Below, one piece after another: positions 6,466 through 13,082 of a stretch of DNA of 13,082 nucleotides. Both the position numbers and the translations under genes were made by a program. Source of the DNA: an uncultured Alphaproteobacteria bacterium. GTDB lineage: Bacteria; Pseudomonadota; Alphaproteobacteria; Rhizobiales; Pleomorphomonadaceae. Under the pieces are notes generated by a model. That model was not told the origin of the DNA and searched no databases. It saw only the letters and a program-made list of their open reading frames with translations. Every line of letters starts with the position of its first letter. Position 1 is the first letter of the stretch. The DNA lies in NCBI GenBank assembly GCA_937900425.1, contig CALCDT010000197.1, positions 1-13,082 on the forward strand, written 5' to 3'.

Positions 6466-7443
6466 TCAGTAGCCTCCGATGACCGGCAGGATCTCGCCGG
6501 TGACGTAGCTCGACATCTGCGGCGAGGCGAGGAAGAGGTAGGCCGGGGCGAGCTCCTCCGGCTGGGCCGGCCGCTTCATCGGCACGCCGGAGCCGAAGGT
6601 CGCCACTTCCTCTTCCGGACGCTCGGACGGGTTGAGCGGGGTCCACACCGGCCCCGGCGCCACGGCGTTGACGCGGATACCGCGCTCGACGAGGCTCGAC
6701 GACAGCGCCCGGGTGAAGGCGTGGATGCCGCCCTTGGTCATCGAATAGTCGAGCAGCGGCCCGCTGCCGTCGATGCCGGTGACGGAGCCGGAATTGACGA
6801 TCGACGCGCCGGGCTTCATCACCGCCACCGCCGCCCGGGTCATGAAGAAATAACCGTAGAGATTGGTCTTCAGGGTCTCGTCGAAATGCTCGTCGGAGAG
6901 GTCCTCGATCGCCTTGGCGTGATACTGGAAGGCGGCGTTGTTGACGAGGACGTCCAGCCCGCCGAAGGCCTCGACAGTCTTGGCGACGATCGCCCGGCAG
7001 TGGTCGGCGCTGCGCACGTCGCCGGGCAGCAGGATGGCGCGGCGGCCTTCCGCCTCGACGGCCCGCTTGGTCTCCTCCGCGTCCTGGTGCTCGGAAAGAT
7101 AGGCGATCGCGACGTCGGCGCCCTCGCGGGCGAAGAGCACGGCGACGGCGCGGCCGATGCCGCTGTCGGCGCCGGTGACGAGGGCGGTCATGCCCTCGAG
7201 CTTGCCGGAGCCGCGCCAGAACGGGGCGTCGTACATCGGCGCCGGATCGAGCACCGCCTCGGAGCCGGGCTTGGCCTGGTGGGCCTTCGGGAAGGGCGGT
7301 TCGGGATAGCGGCGGGCACCGGCCTGCATGGCGCCGCCGCCCTCGTCTTTCGACCGCATCCCGTCGGCGTGGTCGATCTCGCGCTGGACGGCGCGCTGGG
7401 CGGCGACGGCGCCCTCGGCTCCGCGGCTCTCTTCGCTGGTCAT
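6466..7443 (-). CDS. NAD(P)-dependent short-chain dehydrogenase, stress/YghA type
   Basis: This 325-residue SDR oxidoreductase has the cofactor motif TGADSGIG (90-97), D142 after the fourth strand, NNAA (168-171), structural N194, and catalytic S220, Y233 and K237 with the expected 13- and 4-residue spacings. The lead YPEPPFPKAHQAKPG (46-60) and WRGSGKLEGM before the Rossmann fold mark the extended SDR group containing E. coli YghA and Bacillus general stress protein 39, some of which reduce aldehydes or oxidise glucose. The substrate here cannot be told from sequence. About 40 further N-terminal residues (charged, Ala/Gln-rich) precede that lead. The start at 7443 is still favoured because GAGGAG lies 8 bases upstream. 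Topoisomerase IB follows after 40 bases. A weak EcfG-like -35 word (GGAAC) lies at 7532-7536. Confidence 0.9.
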   Translation of the reverse strand: MTSEESRGAEGAVAAQRAVQREIDHADGMRSKDEGGGAMQAGARRYPEPPFPKAHQAKPGSEAVLDPAPMYDAPFWRGSGKLEGMTALVTGADSGIGRAVAVLFAREGADVAIAYLSEHQDAEETKRAVEAEGRRAILLPGDVRSADHCRAIVAKTVEAFGGLDVLVNNAAFQYHAKAIEDLSDEHFDETLKTNLYGYFFMTRAAVAVMKPGASIVNSGSVTGIDGSGPLLDYSMTKGGIHAFTRALSSSLVERGIRVNAVAPGPVWTPLNPSERPEEEVATFGSGVPMKRPAQPEELAPAYLFLASPQMSSYVTGEILPVIGGY

Positions 7444-7531
7444 CGGGTCACTCCTCGCGGGGTTCGGGGGTCGGGTTCGAAGCGGGACGGCTGCCCTGGC
7501 GGTCGTCGTAGAAGCGCGGGCGAGCGCGAAA

Positions 7532-7536
7532 GTTCC
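7532..7536 (-). promoter_or_regulatory. Weak candidate -35 box of a general-stress (EcfG-type) promoter
   Basis: On the minus strand GGAAC, the -35 word of alphaproteobacterial EcfG promoters, is followed after 16 bases by GCTT where CGTT is expected. The position, about 70-90 bases before the SDR start, and the stress-type gene make it plausible. The -10 mismatch makes it doubtful. Confidence 0.2.
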
Positions 7537-7606
7537 CGGCAGGGGTCGGACGAGGGGCGTGCGAGGGGGGCTTGGCGGTTTGCGTTCGAACCGAGCGCTC
7601 TCTGCC

Positions 7607-7651
7607 CACGTCCTTTCGAAACGGCCGCTGACGCGGCTTCCTCAGGATGAG
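7607..7651. repeat. Degenerate palindromic intergenic repeat (Hyphomicrobiales type)
   Basis: Read on the minus strand, the element begins CTCATCCTGAGGAAGCCGC and ends GCGGCCGTTTCGAAAGGACG. GCCGC/GCGGC pair around a 4-base loop (7624-7637), and the outer CATCCTGAGGA/TTCGAAAGGA arms pair imperfectly. This resembles the abundant CATCCTGAGGA...TCGAAGGATG element I know from Bradyrhizobium and relatives. It lies in the 240-base gap between the methyltransferase stop and the SDR start. It could act as a transcript end for the glycosyltransferase cluster. Nothing else is obvious in that gap. Confidence 0.6.
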
Positions 7652-7683
7652 ACCGATCGAGTCCGTCCATCTGCGCGCCGGTA

Positions 7684-8457
7684 TCAGAGCGGCGGCGCCT
7701 CGACGCCCCAGGGCCGCTCGGCGAGCCGGCAGAGGTAGACCTCGCGCTCGGGCCGGGCCTCGATCGCGAAGCCGGCGCTGCGCAACATCGCCTCGACGCC
7801 GGCACGGTTCGGCACGAACCAGTTGGTCGGATCGCCGGCATAGCTCGCCTCGACGAAGGAGAGCCGCGGGAAGGCGGGATCCTCGAACAGGTCCCAGTCG
7901 TCGAAGGGGGCGTCGCGGGGAATGTCAGGGACGGCGTCCGGTCCGCGCTGCAGGCTCTGGAACAGCATGAGATCGGCGGCGACGTGCTCGCGGACGAGAT
8001 CGAGCGCCAGCAGCGGATGGCGCAGGTGGTAGAAGACGCCCATGAACAGGACGAGGTCGAAGCGCTCGCCGAGCCGGCCGATCTCGTAGACCGACATCTG
8101 CCGGAACTCGACGTCGGCGCCGGCCTTTTCCGCGGCGAAACGGGCCTGTTCCAGATAGCGTGGATCGGCGTCGACGCCGACGACGCGACCGGCGCCGCGC
8201 CGCTTCATCTCGATCGCGTAGAAGCCGGCGTTGCAGCCGATGTCGAGCACCGAGCGGCCGCGCAGATCCTGCGGCAGCACGTGGGCGAAGGTGTTCCACT
8301 TGCAGGCGGGATAGTCGCCGAGGAAATGATCGGGCGCGGTCTCGACGCCGTCGATCGTCATGTTGTGGAACCAGGGGGCGAGATCCTCGATCTTCCGGCG
8401 CGTCGCCTGGCGGCGGCTCTCGCCGAGACCGTCGCGGAGGATGCGGGCGAAGTTCAT
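7684..8457 (-). CDS. Class I SAM methyltransferase, CmoB-related
   Basis: A 257-residue protein if started at 8457. The Rossmann fold has motif I VLDIGCNAGFY (about 70-80), acidic loop GVDAD (94-98), and post-motif GVFYHLRHPLLALD (140-153). The lead WFHNMTIDGVETAPDH and PACKW resemble CmoB, the tRNA wobble-uridine carboxymethyl transferase. CmoB itself is longer, and the position after four glycosyltransferase genes points to a glycan or other small substrate. I believe it belongs to the subgroup named after Rta_06860, but I could not check this. Start choice: the frame is open to a GTG at 8523, only 7 bases after the preceding stop. The ATG at 8457 has GGAG about 10 bases upstream, while the ATG at 8481 has no ribosome site. 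Substrate unknown. Confidence 0.85.
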   Translation of the reverse strand: MNFARILRDGLGESRRQATRRKIEDLAPWFHNMTIDGVETAPDHFLGDYPACKWNTFAHVLPQDLRGRSVLDIGCNAGFYAIEMKRRGAGRVVGVDADPRYLEQARFAAEKAGADVEFRQMSVYEIGRLGERFDLVLFMGVFYHLRHPLLALDLVREHVAADLMLFQSLQRGPDAVPDIPRDAPFDDWDLFEDPAFPRLSFVEASYAGDPTNWFVPNRAGVEAMLRSAGFAIEARPEREVYLCRLAERPWGVEAPPL

Positions 8458-8530
8458 CGGGTTCGGGCTCCGTCGGTTCATGGGGGAGAGACGATGGCAG
8501 CCGGTGGCGTTCGGGGACGCCACGTCGGGC

Positions 8531-9631
8531 TCAGGCGCCCGCGAGGACGGCGCCGTACGGGGCCTCCCGCCGGGCGGCGGCGACGGCCGCTGCGAATTCG
8601 CGGGCGCGGGCGCGGCCGGTGTGGGCGGCGAGGATGCGCGCGCGGGCCTTCTCGCCGATGTCCCGTCGCCGCGTCTCCGGCACGGTGTCGAGGATCTCGA
8701 TCATCTCCTCCGGCCGGGCGGCGGTCAGCAGCGCCTCGCCCTCCGGCAGCAGCTCGCCGAGGCCGTCCCAGCGGTCGGACACCACCGGCGTGCCGCACGC
8801 GCCGGCCTCGAACAGCCGCACGCTCGGCGAATGGCCGCAGGCGATCATGTCGGCGCGGGTGACGTTGAGGGTGAAGCGCTGGCGGGCGTAGAAGGAGGCG
8901 TGGGCGGACGGCGGCAGGTGCTCGATGCGCTCGACGTTGGCCGGCCAGGCGATGCTGTCCGGATAGCGCGAGCCGGCGACGACGAAGCGCATCTGCGGCC
9001 GGCGACGGGCCGGCTCGATCAGCAGCGCCTCCAGCGTCGGCTGGCGGTCGGGGCTGTAGGTGCCGAGATAGCCGAGGTCCCAGACCGGCGCCTCGCCGGT
9101 CGGGCGATAGCGGTCCGGATCGACCGAGCAGTAGAGCGCGCGCGGCCGGCGCACGGCGAACTCGTCTTGCAGCCGGTCAAGCGCCCGGCCGCCGGAGAAG
9201 GAGAAATAGAGGTCGAAGCCCGGCATCTGGCGCCGGGCGAGGAACTCCTCGTCGCCCCGGGCGAGGGCGGCGAGCGTCACCGGCGTATCGATATCGTAGA
9301 AGCAGAACAGCCCGCGGGTCCAGCCCTTCACCCTGTCGATCACCGCCGGTCCCTCGGGCACATAGGAGCCGACCACGACGACGTCGGTGGCGGCGATGGC
9401 GCCCCGGAAGCGGTCGAGGTCGTCGAGGCCGTCGTAGAGGGCGAGGCGGCAGAAGTCGGGGTCGGGCAGGTCGCGGTTCTCGGCGTACCACGGCACGTCG
9501 CGCTCGAGGAAGAGAACGCGGTGACCCTCGGCGGCGAGGCCGGCGAGAAGGGCGCGGTAGGTGGTGGCGTGGCCGTTGCCCCAGGAGGAGGACAGCGAGA
9601 GGCCGACGATGACGATGTCGAGCGGGGTCAT
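8531..9631 (-). CDS. CgeB-like glycosyltransferase (third of three tandem copies)
   Basis: This 366-residue protein has a GT-B type glycosyltransferase layout. The N-terminal half (about 1-170) starts LDIVIVGLSLSSSWGNG. The C-terminal nucleotide-sugar half carries DLGYLGTYSPDRQ (185-196) and the donor-site segment GHSPSVRLFEAGACGTPVVSD (266-286), typical of CgeB/Glyco_trans_1_2 proteins. No signal peptide or membrane helix is seen, so it is probably cytoplasmic. Its ATG overlaps the TGA of the preceding gene (ATGA at 9628-9631), with CGGAG 8 bases upstream, which indicates translational coupling. It is related along its length to the next gene upstream (SSxWxG near residue 15, PDxCR near 58-62, FxDxDxP near 111-117). 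Donor and acceptor sugars are unknown. Confidence 0.88.
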   Translation of the reverse strand: MTPLDIVIVGLSLSSSWGNGHATTYRALLAGLAAEGHRVLFLERDVPWYAENRDLPDPDFCRLALYDGLDDLDRFRGAIAATDVVVVGSYVPEGPAVIDRVKGWTRGLFCFYDIDTPVTLAALARGDEEFLARRQMPGFDLYFSFSGGRALDRLQDEFAVRRPRALYCSVDPDRYRPTGEAPVWDLGYLGTYSPDRQPTLEALLIEPARRRPQMRFVVAGSRYPDSIAWPANVERIEHLPPSAHASFYARQRFTLNVTRADMIACGHSPSVRLFEAGACGTPVVSDRWDGLGELLPEGEALLTAARPEEMIEILDTVPETRRRDIGEKARARILAAHTGRARAREFAAAVAAARREAPYGAVLAGA

Positions 9632-10722
9632 TGCGCGGGCTCCGGCGAGCGGACGGCGCGGGCCTCGGCGAGGACGCGGTCGACCTCGGCGGCCCGGCTC
9701 TCGTAGGTGTGGTCGGCGAGCACCCGCCGCCGGGCGCGTTCGCCGATGTCCGCGGCCCGTTCGGGCGTCAGCGCGGCGAGGATCTCCGCGACGTCGCGGC
9801 CGTCGCGGGCGAGCAGGACCTCCTCGTCGGGGGCGAGGAAGGTCTCGATCCCCGGCCAGACGTCGGAGACGAGGCAGGCACCGGCGCCGGCCGCCTCGAA
9901 CACCCGCGTCGCCGGCGAGAAGCCGGTCTCGGCCATCGAGGCCCGGGAGATGTTGAGCACGGCGAGCGGAGTGACGTTGAAGGCGTTGTGGTCGCGGGTC
10001 GCGACGTGGCCGAGGCGGTGAAGGTTCGCCGGCATCGGCTTGTCGTCCCAGCCGGCGCCGCCGATCAGGAAGGCGCGGCCGGGCAGGCGCCGGGCGGCGT
10101 CGAACAGGAAGCTCTCGACACGGGCCTCGCGGTCCGGCAGGCGGTTGCCGAGGAAGCCGAGGTCGGCGGAAAAGCGCGGGTCGGGGGCCACCGGATGGTG
10201 GGTGGACGGATCGACCGCGTTGTAGATCGGCCGGCAGAGGCGCGCCCCGAGGCCGCGGTAGGCCGAGACCACCGGCTCGCCGCCGCCGTAGGTGAGGACG
10301 AGGTCGAGCCGGGCGAGCGCCGCGCGCAGGGGCTGGTCGGGCTCGGTCCGCAGGTCGGCGAGGGTTGCCGGCGCGTCGACGTCCCAGAAGATGCGAAGGG
10401 CATCCGGCGCCGCGGCGTCGAGGACGGCGCCGAGCAGGATGTCGTCGGCGAAGCCGACCCCGCTCGCCTTGACGACGACGTCGGCCGCCGCCGCCTCCGC
10501 CGCCACGCGGTGCAGCGCCTCCAGCGTCCCCTCGTAGACGACGACGCGGCACCAGTCGGGCGGGTCGATGTCGCGGTGGGCGCCGCGGTCGTGGACGTCG
10601 GGCTCGTAGAAGACGATGTCGTGGCCGCGGCGGGCGAGGGCGGCGAGGAGGCCGCGGTAGTAGGTCGCCGCGCCGTTCCAGTAGGAGGAGAGCAGGCTCG
10701 ATCCGTAGAAGGCGATCTTCAT
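9628..10722 (-). CDS. CgeB-like glycosyltransferase (second of three tandem copies)
   Basis: This 364-residue protein starts MKIAFYGSSLLSSYWNGAAT. It shows the same architecture as the following gene: PPDWCRVVVYEG (54-65), IFWDVDAPATL (111-121), DLGFLGNRLPDREARVE (187-203) and the donor-site block GFSPATRVFEAAGAGACLVSD (267-287). In the last block ACGTP is replaced by GAGACL, so sugar specificity may differ. GGAGG lies 7 bases before the ATG, and the ATG overlaps the TGA of the preceding gene (ATGA, 10719-10722). The same kind of overlap joins its own end to the next gene, so all three are probably made in step. A longer open frame to 11910 exists but only reads an alternative frame of the upstream gene. 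Predicted cytoplasmic; substrate unknown. Confidence 0.88.
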   Translation of the reverse strand: MKIAFYGSSLLSSYWNGAATYYRGLLAALARRGHDIVFYEPDVHDRGAHRDIDPPDWCRVVVYEGTLEALHRVAAEAAAADVVVKASGVGFADDILLGAVLDAAAPDALRIFWDVDAPATLADLRTEPDQPLRAALARLDLVLTYGGGEPVVSAYRGLGARLCRPIYNAVDPSTHHPVAPDPRFSADLGFLGNRLPDREARVESFLFDAARRLPGRAFLIGGAGWDDKPMPANLHRLGHVATRDHNAFNVTPLAVLNISRASMAETGFSPATRVFEAAGAGACLVSDVWPGIETFLAPDEEVLLARDGRDVAEILAALTPERAADIGERARRRVLADHTYESRAAEVDRVLAEARAVRSPEPAQ

Positions 10723-11858
10723 GGCCGCGCCTCCGCACCGGGACGCGGCCGGGTGGAGGTGGAAAGGCGCGCCGGGCCGTGGCGGCGGACGTGGCCGAGC
10801 AGTTCGTCGGCCCGGTGTCGGCAGGTGTGGCGGGCGTGGATGGTGGCGAGGCCGCGGCGGGCCTGGGCCGCGGCGCGCTCGGGATCGGCGAGGAGGCCAG
10901 CGAGCGCGCGCTCCATCGCGGCGCCGTCCGGCACCATCAGGAAGTCCTCTCCCGGCCGGAACAGGCCCTCGGCGTCGTCCCACGGCGCCGAGACGAGCGG
11001 GATGCCGCAGGCGAGGGCCTCGAAGACGCGGATGGTCGGAATGCCGGGCAGCGCCTCGACATAGGGCCGGCGCGGCACGTGGACCGTGACGCGGTGGCGA
11101 GCGAAGGCGGCGGGAACGTCGGCGTTGGCGAGCCAGCCCCGATAGGCGATGCCGGCCTCGGCCAGCGCGTCGAGCGCGGTCCTCGGATAGCGCACGCCGT
11201 GGACGGTGGCGGCGAGGCCGAGGCGGGCGACCGGGCCGACCAGGAATTCGGCGAGTTCGCGGCTGCGCTCGCCGTCGCCCCAGTTGCCGATCCAGACGAG
11301 GTCGGCCTCCCTGGCCGTCTGCGGCAGCGGGCGGAAGCGGCGGGTGTCGGCGGCCTCGTGCCAGGTCGCGACCTGGCGGCCCCAGCCGGCGCGGCGGTAG
11401 CGTTCGGTGAGGGCCTCGCCGAAGGCCAGCACGAGGTCGTAGTCGTCGAGGACGAGGCCGGCGATGGCGGAGCGGGCCGAGACGGCGCGGTGGTGGGTGT
11501 CGTGGAAGATCAGCAGGAAGTCGCCGCCCGCGTGCCGGGCCCGGCCGATCCGGGCGACGAGGTCGGGGTCGGTCCATTCGTGGACCAGCACGACGTCGGC
11601 TGCGGCGAGCGCCGCCTCGTGGTCGAAAGTCTCGTCGTAGCCTTGCGAGCGGAGCGCGGGGAAGTCGCGGGCGAAGCGGGCGACGGCCTGCGGCCCGGCC
11701 GCGGCTTCGAGATTGGCCCGGCTCCAGCCGTTCTCCGGTTCGAGGGCCTCGGCCTCGTGGCCGGCGGCCAGCAACTCGCCCATCACGCCGCGCAGGAAAT
11801 GGGCGTTGCCGTGGTTCCAGTCGGACACGAGGGAGTGGGTGTAGAACAGGAAGCGCAT
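10719..11858 (-). CDS. CgeB-like glycosyltransferase (first of three tandem copies)
   Basis: This 379-residue protein starts MRFLFYTHSLVSDWNHGNAH. It is the most divergent of the three related enzymes: the N-terminal fold and the GxxxYRxLL-like helix are recognisable (LRGVMGELLAAGH), but the PDxCR block is lost. The C-terminal half has DLVWIGNWGDGERSREL (186-202) and the donor-site block GIPTIRVFEALACGIPLVS (272-290). EWTDPDL and FHDTHHR (118-124) are additional conserved-looking polar motifs. The ATG at 11858 has GAAGG 6 bases upstream. The frame stays open to 12272, but that part is antisense-like shadow of the upstream gene. The tail after about 360 is Arg/Pro-rich and probably disordered. 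It follows the GT4-like gene after an 88-base gap. Substrate unknown. Confidence 0.87.
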   Translation of the reverse strand: MRFLFYTHSLVSDWNHGNAHFLRGVMGELLAAGHEAEALEPENGWSRANLEAAAGPQAVARFARDFPALRSQGYDETFDHEAALAAADVVLVHEWTDPDLVARIGRARHAGGDFLLIFHDTHHRAVSARSAIAGLVLDDYDLVLAFGEALTERYRRAGWGRQVATWHEAADTRRFRPLPQTAREADLVWIGNWGDGERSRELAEFLVGPVARLGLAATVHGVRYPRTALDALAEAGIAYRGWLANADVPAAFARHRVTVHVPRRPYVEALPGIPTIRVFEALACGIPLVSAPWDDAEGLFRPGEDFLMVPDGAAMERALAGLLADPERAAAQARRGLATIHARHTCRHRADELLGHVRRHGPARLSTSTRPRPGAEARP

Positions 11859-11904
11859 GGCGGGCCTTCGTTGCGGGCGCGGGATCGGTGAAGGGGCGGT
11901 TCCC

Positions 11905-11944
11905 GCGCATCGTCGGTTCGAGACGGGAGGCCGCGACGGTGCGC
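11905..11944 (-). other. Stem-loop between the GT4-like gene and the CgeB-like trio
   Basis: Two 11-base arms (11905-11915 and 11934-11944) pair at 10 of 11 positions around an 18-base loop. The stem starts 2 bases after the stop codon of the upstream gene. There is no T-run. It could be a partial terminator or RNA-processing site that makes the first gene's message more abundant than the rest. Confidence 0.35.
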
Positions 11945-11946
11945 GG

Positions 11947-13026
11947 TCAGCCCGCCGCCGCGGCGCCGGCCCTTCGGCGGGCGAGAGCGCCGTAGAGCTC
12001 GGCCATCGCCGTCGCCTGCAGGTCGAGGGTGTATTCGTGGGAGCGGGCGAGGGCGCGGCCGGCCATCTCCTCGCGAAGCTCCGGATCGGCGGCGAGTTCG
12101 GAGAGACGGGCGGCGAGGTCATCGCCGTCGCCGGGCGCGAAGAAGAGGGCGGCGCCCGACCAGAGCTCGCGGTAGGTGGCGATGTCGGCGAGCACCAGCG
12201 GCGTGCGGCTGCGGGCGCATTCGAGGGCGAAGAGACCGAAGGGCTCGTAGAGCGAGGGCGAAACGGCGACACCGGCCCTCTGGGCGAGGTGGAGGATGTC
12301 GCCGTGGGAAAGGGAGCCGAGCGCCTCGACGTCGCGAAACTCGAAGCGGTCGCCGCCGGGGGACACGGTGGCGCCGGCGGCGCGGATCGGCCACGGCGAG
12401 ACGGCGGCCGCGGCCTGGAGACCGCCGGCGCCCTTGCCGGCGTCCCACCAGCGGGCGGCGGCGAAGACGAAATCCTCCTTGCCGTCGCCGCTCGGGATCG
12501 AGCGCACGCCGTTGGCGACGATGCGCAGCCCGGGCAGGGGGCCGTAGCAGCTTTCCATCAGCTCGGCATGGCTGGCGCTCGGGGCGACGAGGATGTCGGC
12601 CCGCGCGATGCCCTCGGCGTTGAGGCGGTGCTGCCAGCGCCGCGCCGGCGGCAGCGGCTCGCCGAGCACCGCCCGCCACCAGGTCGGCACGCAGGAATGG
12701 GCGACGACGAGAACCGGGCGGGCGGGGGAGAGCCCCGCCGCCTGGGTCGGGCCGTTGACGTGGAGGAGGTCGACATCCTCCTCGTCGGCGAGGCGGTCGA
12801 GCCGGGCGGCGAGACCGCCGAGATCGGCCTCGTCGTCGACCATCCAGTCGGCCGGCCCGTCGATCCAGCGCAGGCGGGCGATGCGGCTCGCTTCCGCGGC
12901 CTGGACGGGGGAAGGACGCGGCCCGACGCCGGCGAAGACGACGTCGACGCCGCGGGCCGCAAGGGCGTCGGCGAGATCCACGGCGTAGCGCCAGACGCCG
13001 CCGACGGCGTCGATCGTCATCAGCAC
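11947..13026 (-). CDS. Glycosyltransferase family 4-like protein (5' end possibly beyond the window)
   Basis: At least 359 residues of a GT-B glycosyltransferase resembling family 4. The N-terminus reads LMTIDAVGGVWRYAVDLADAL, the acceptor-side glycine loop of this group. AHSCVPTWW (109-117) includes the conserved His. R192 and K198 (ARWWDAGKG) fit the donor diphosphate-binding pair, and EPFGLFALE (261-269) is the E-x7-E donor motif. Such retaining enzymes move a sugar from a nucleotide donor to a glycan or lipid carrier. The GTG at 13026 is only the first start-like codon taken here. The frame stays open to 13082, encoding Arg/Pro/Ala-rich residues ending RRTRVLM. Since RVLM usually sits at the very N-terminus, the true start is probably close by, inside or just outside the edge. 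It seems to be the first visible gene of the cluster reading left. Confidence 0.87.
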   Translation of the reverse strand: MLMTIDAVGGVWRYAVDLADALAARGVDVVFAGVGPRPSPVQAAEASRIARLRWIDGPADWMVDDEADLGGLAARLDRLADEEDVDLLHVNGPTQAAGLSPARPVLVVAHSCVPTWWRAVLGEPLPPARRWQHRLNAEGIARADILVAPSASHAELMESCYGPLPGLRIVANGVRSIPSGDGKEDFVFAAARWWDAGKGAGGLQAAAAVSPWPIRAAGATVSPGGDRFEFRDVEALGSLSHGDILHLAQRAGVAVSPSLYEPFGLFALECARSRTPLVLADIATYRELWSGAALFFAPGDGDDLAARLSELAADPELREEMAGRALARSHEYTLDLQATAMAELYGALARRRAGAAAAG

Positions 13027-13082
13027 GCGGGTGCGCCGGCCGCCGCGGCGGGCACGGGCGGGAGCCGCGGAGCGCGGCGGCT

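Noticed and set aside
4233..6482. 749-codon + strand open frame across tesB and topoisomerase IB
   Set aside because: It overlaps two well-supported minus-strand genes and the amt terminator. The composition is low-complexity.
9632..10738. N-terminal extension of the third CgeB-like glycosyltransferase to 735 residues
   Set aside because: The extension only reads an alternative frame of the upstream glycosyltransferase. The ATG at 9631 has a ribosome site and a family-like start.
1..13082. CRISPR arrays, tRNA or rRNA genes, insertion sequences, prophage genes
   Set aside because: I saw no regularly spaced repeats, RNA gene signatures, transposase motifs or phage proteins.

Overview
The window is very GC-rich (about 70% by eye). 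Its gene content fits an alphaproteobacterium, most likely of the Hyphomicrobiales: PII and Amt nitrogen-control genes behind sigma-54-type promoters, a convergent tesB beside amt, a poxvirus-like topoisomerase IB, and a degenerate copy of a palindromic intergenic repeat of the kind I associate with Bradyrhizobium and relatives. The taxonomic call is an inference.

Region 1 (1-4390) is an ammonium sensing and uptake locus. The first 18 codons of a PII gene run leftward off the window. A 760-bp gene-free region then carries two nearly identical, divergent sigma-54-like promoters and a strong leader hairpin. It is followed on the + strand by amt (816-2189), glnK (2481-2819) and a second, different amt (2963-4327), closed by a UUCG-loop terminator. 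The partial PII gene and glnK are identical over all 55 visible bases. GlnK would plug either Amt channel when nitrogen is sufficient, and the promoters suggest NtrC/RpoN control.

Region 2 (4416-7443), all on the minus strand, reads in transcription order: a stress-type short-chain dehydrogenase, DNA topoisomerase IB, and acyl-CoA thioesterase II (tesB), which converges on the second amt and shares its terminator. tesB has a possible extended -10 promoter of its own.

Region 3 (7684 to the right edge), also minus strand, is a glycan-type cluster. It starts with a GT4-like glycosyltransferase whose 5' end may lie beyond the window. Three tandem, mutually related CgeB-like glycosyltransferases follow, joined by ATGA stop/start overlaps, and then a CmoB-related SAM methyltransferase. 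No polymerase, flippase or sugar-nucleotide synthesis gene is visible, so the product is unknown. This is the least understood part of the window and the best candidate for something undescribed. The individual genes still belong to recognisable families, so I do not claim a new system.
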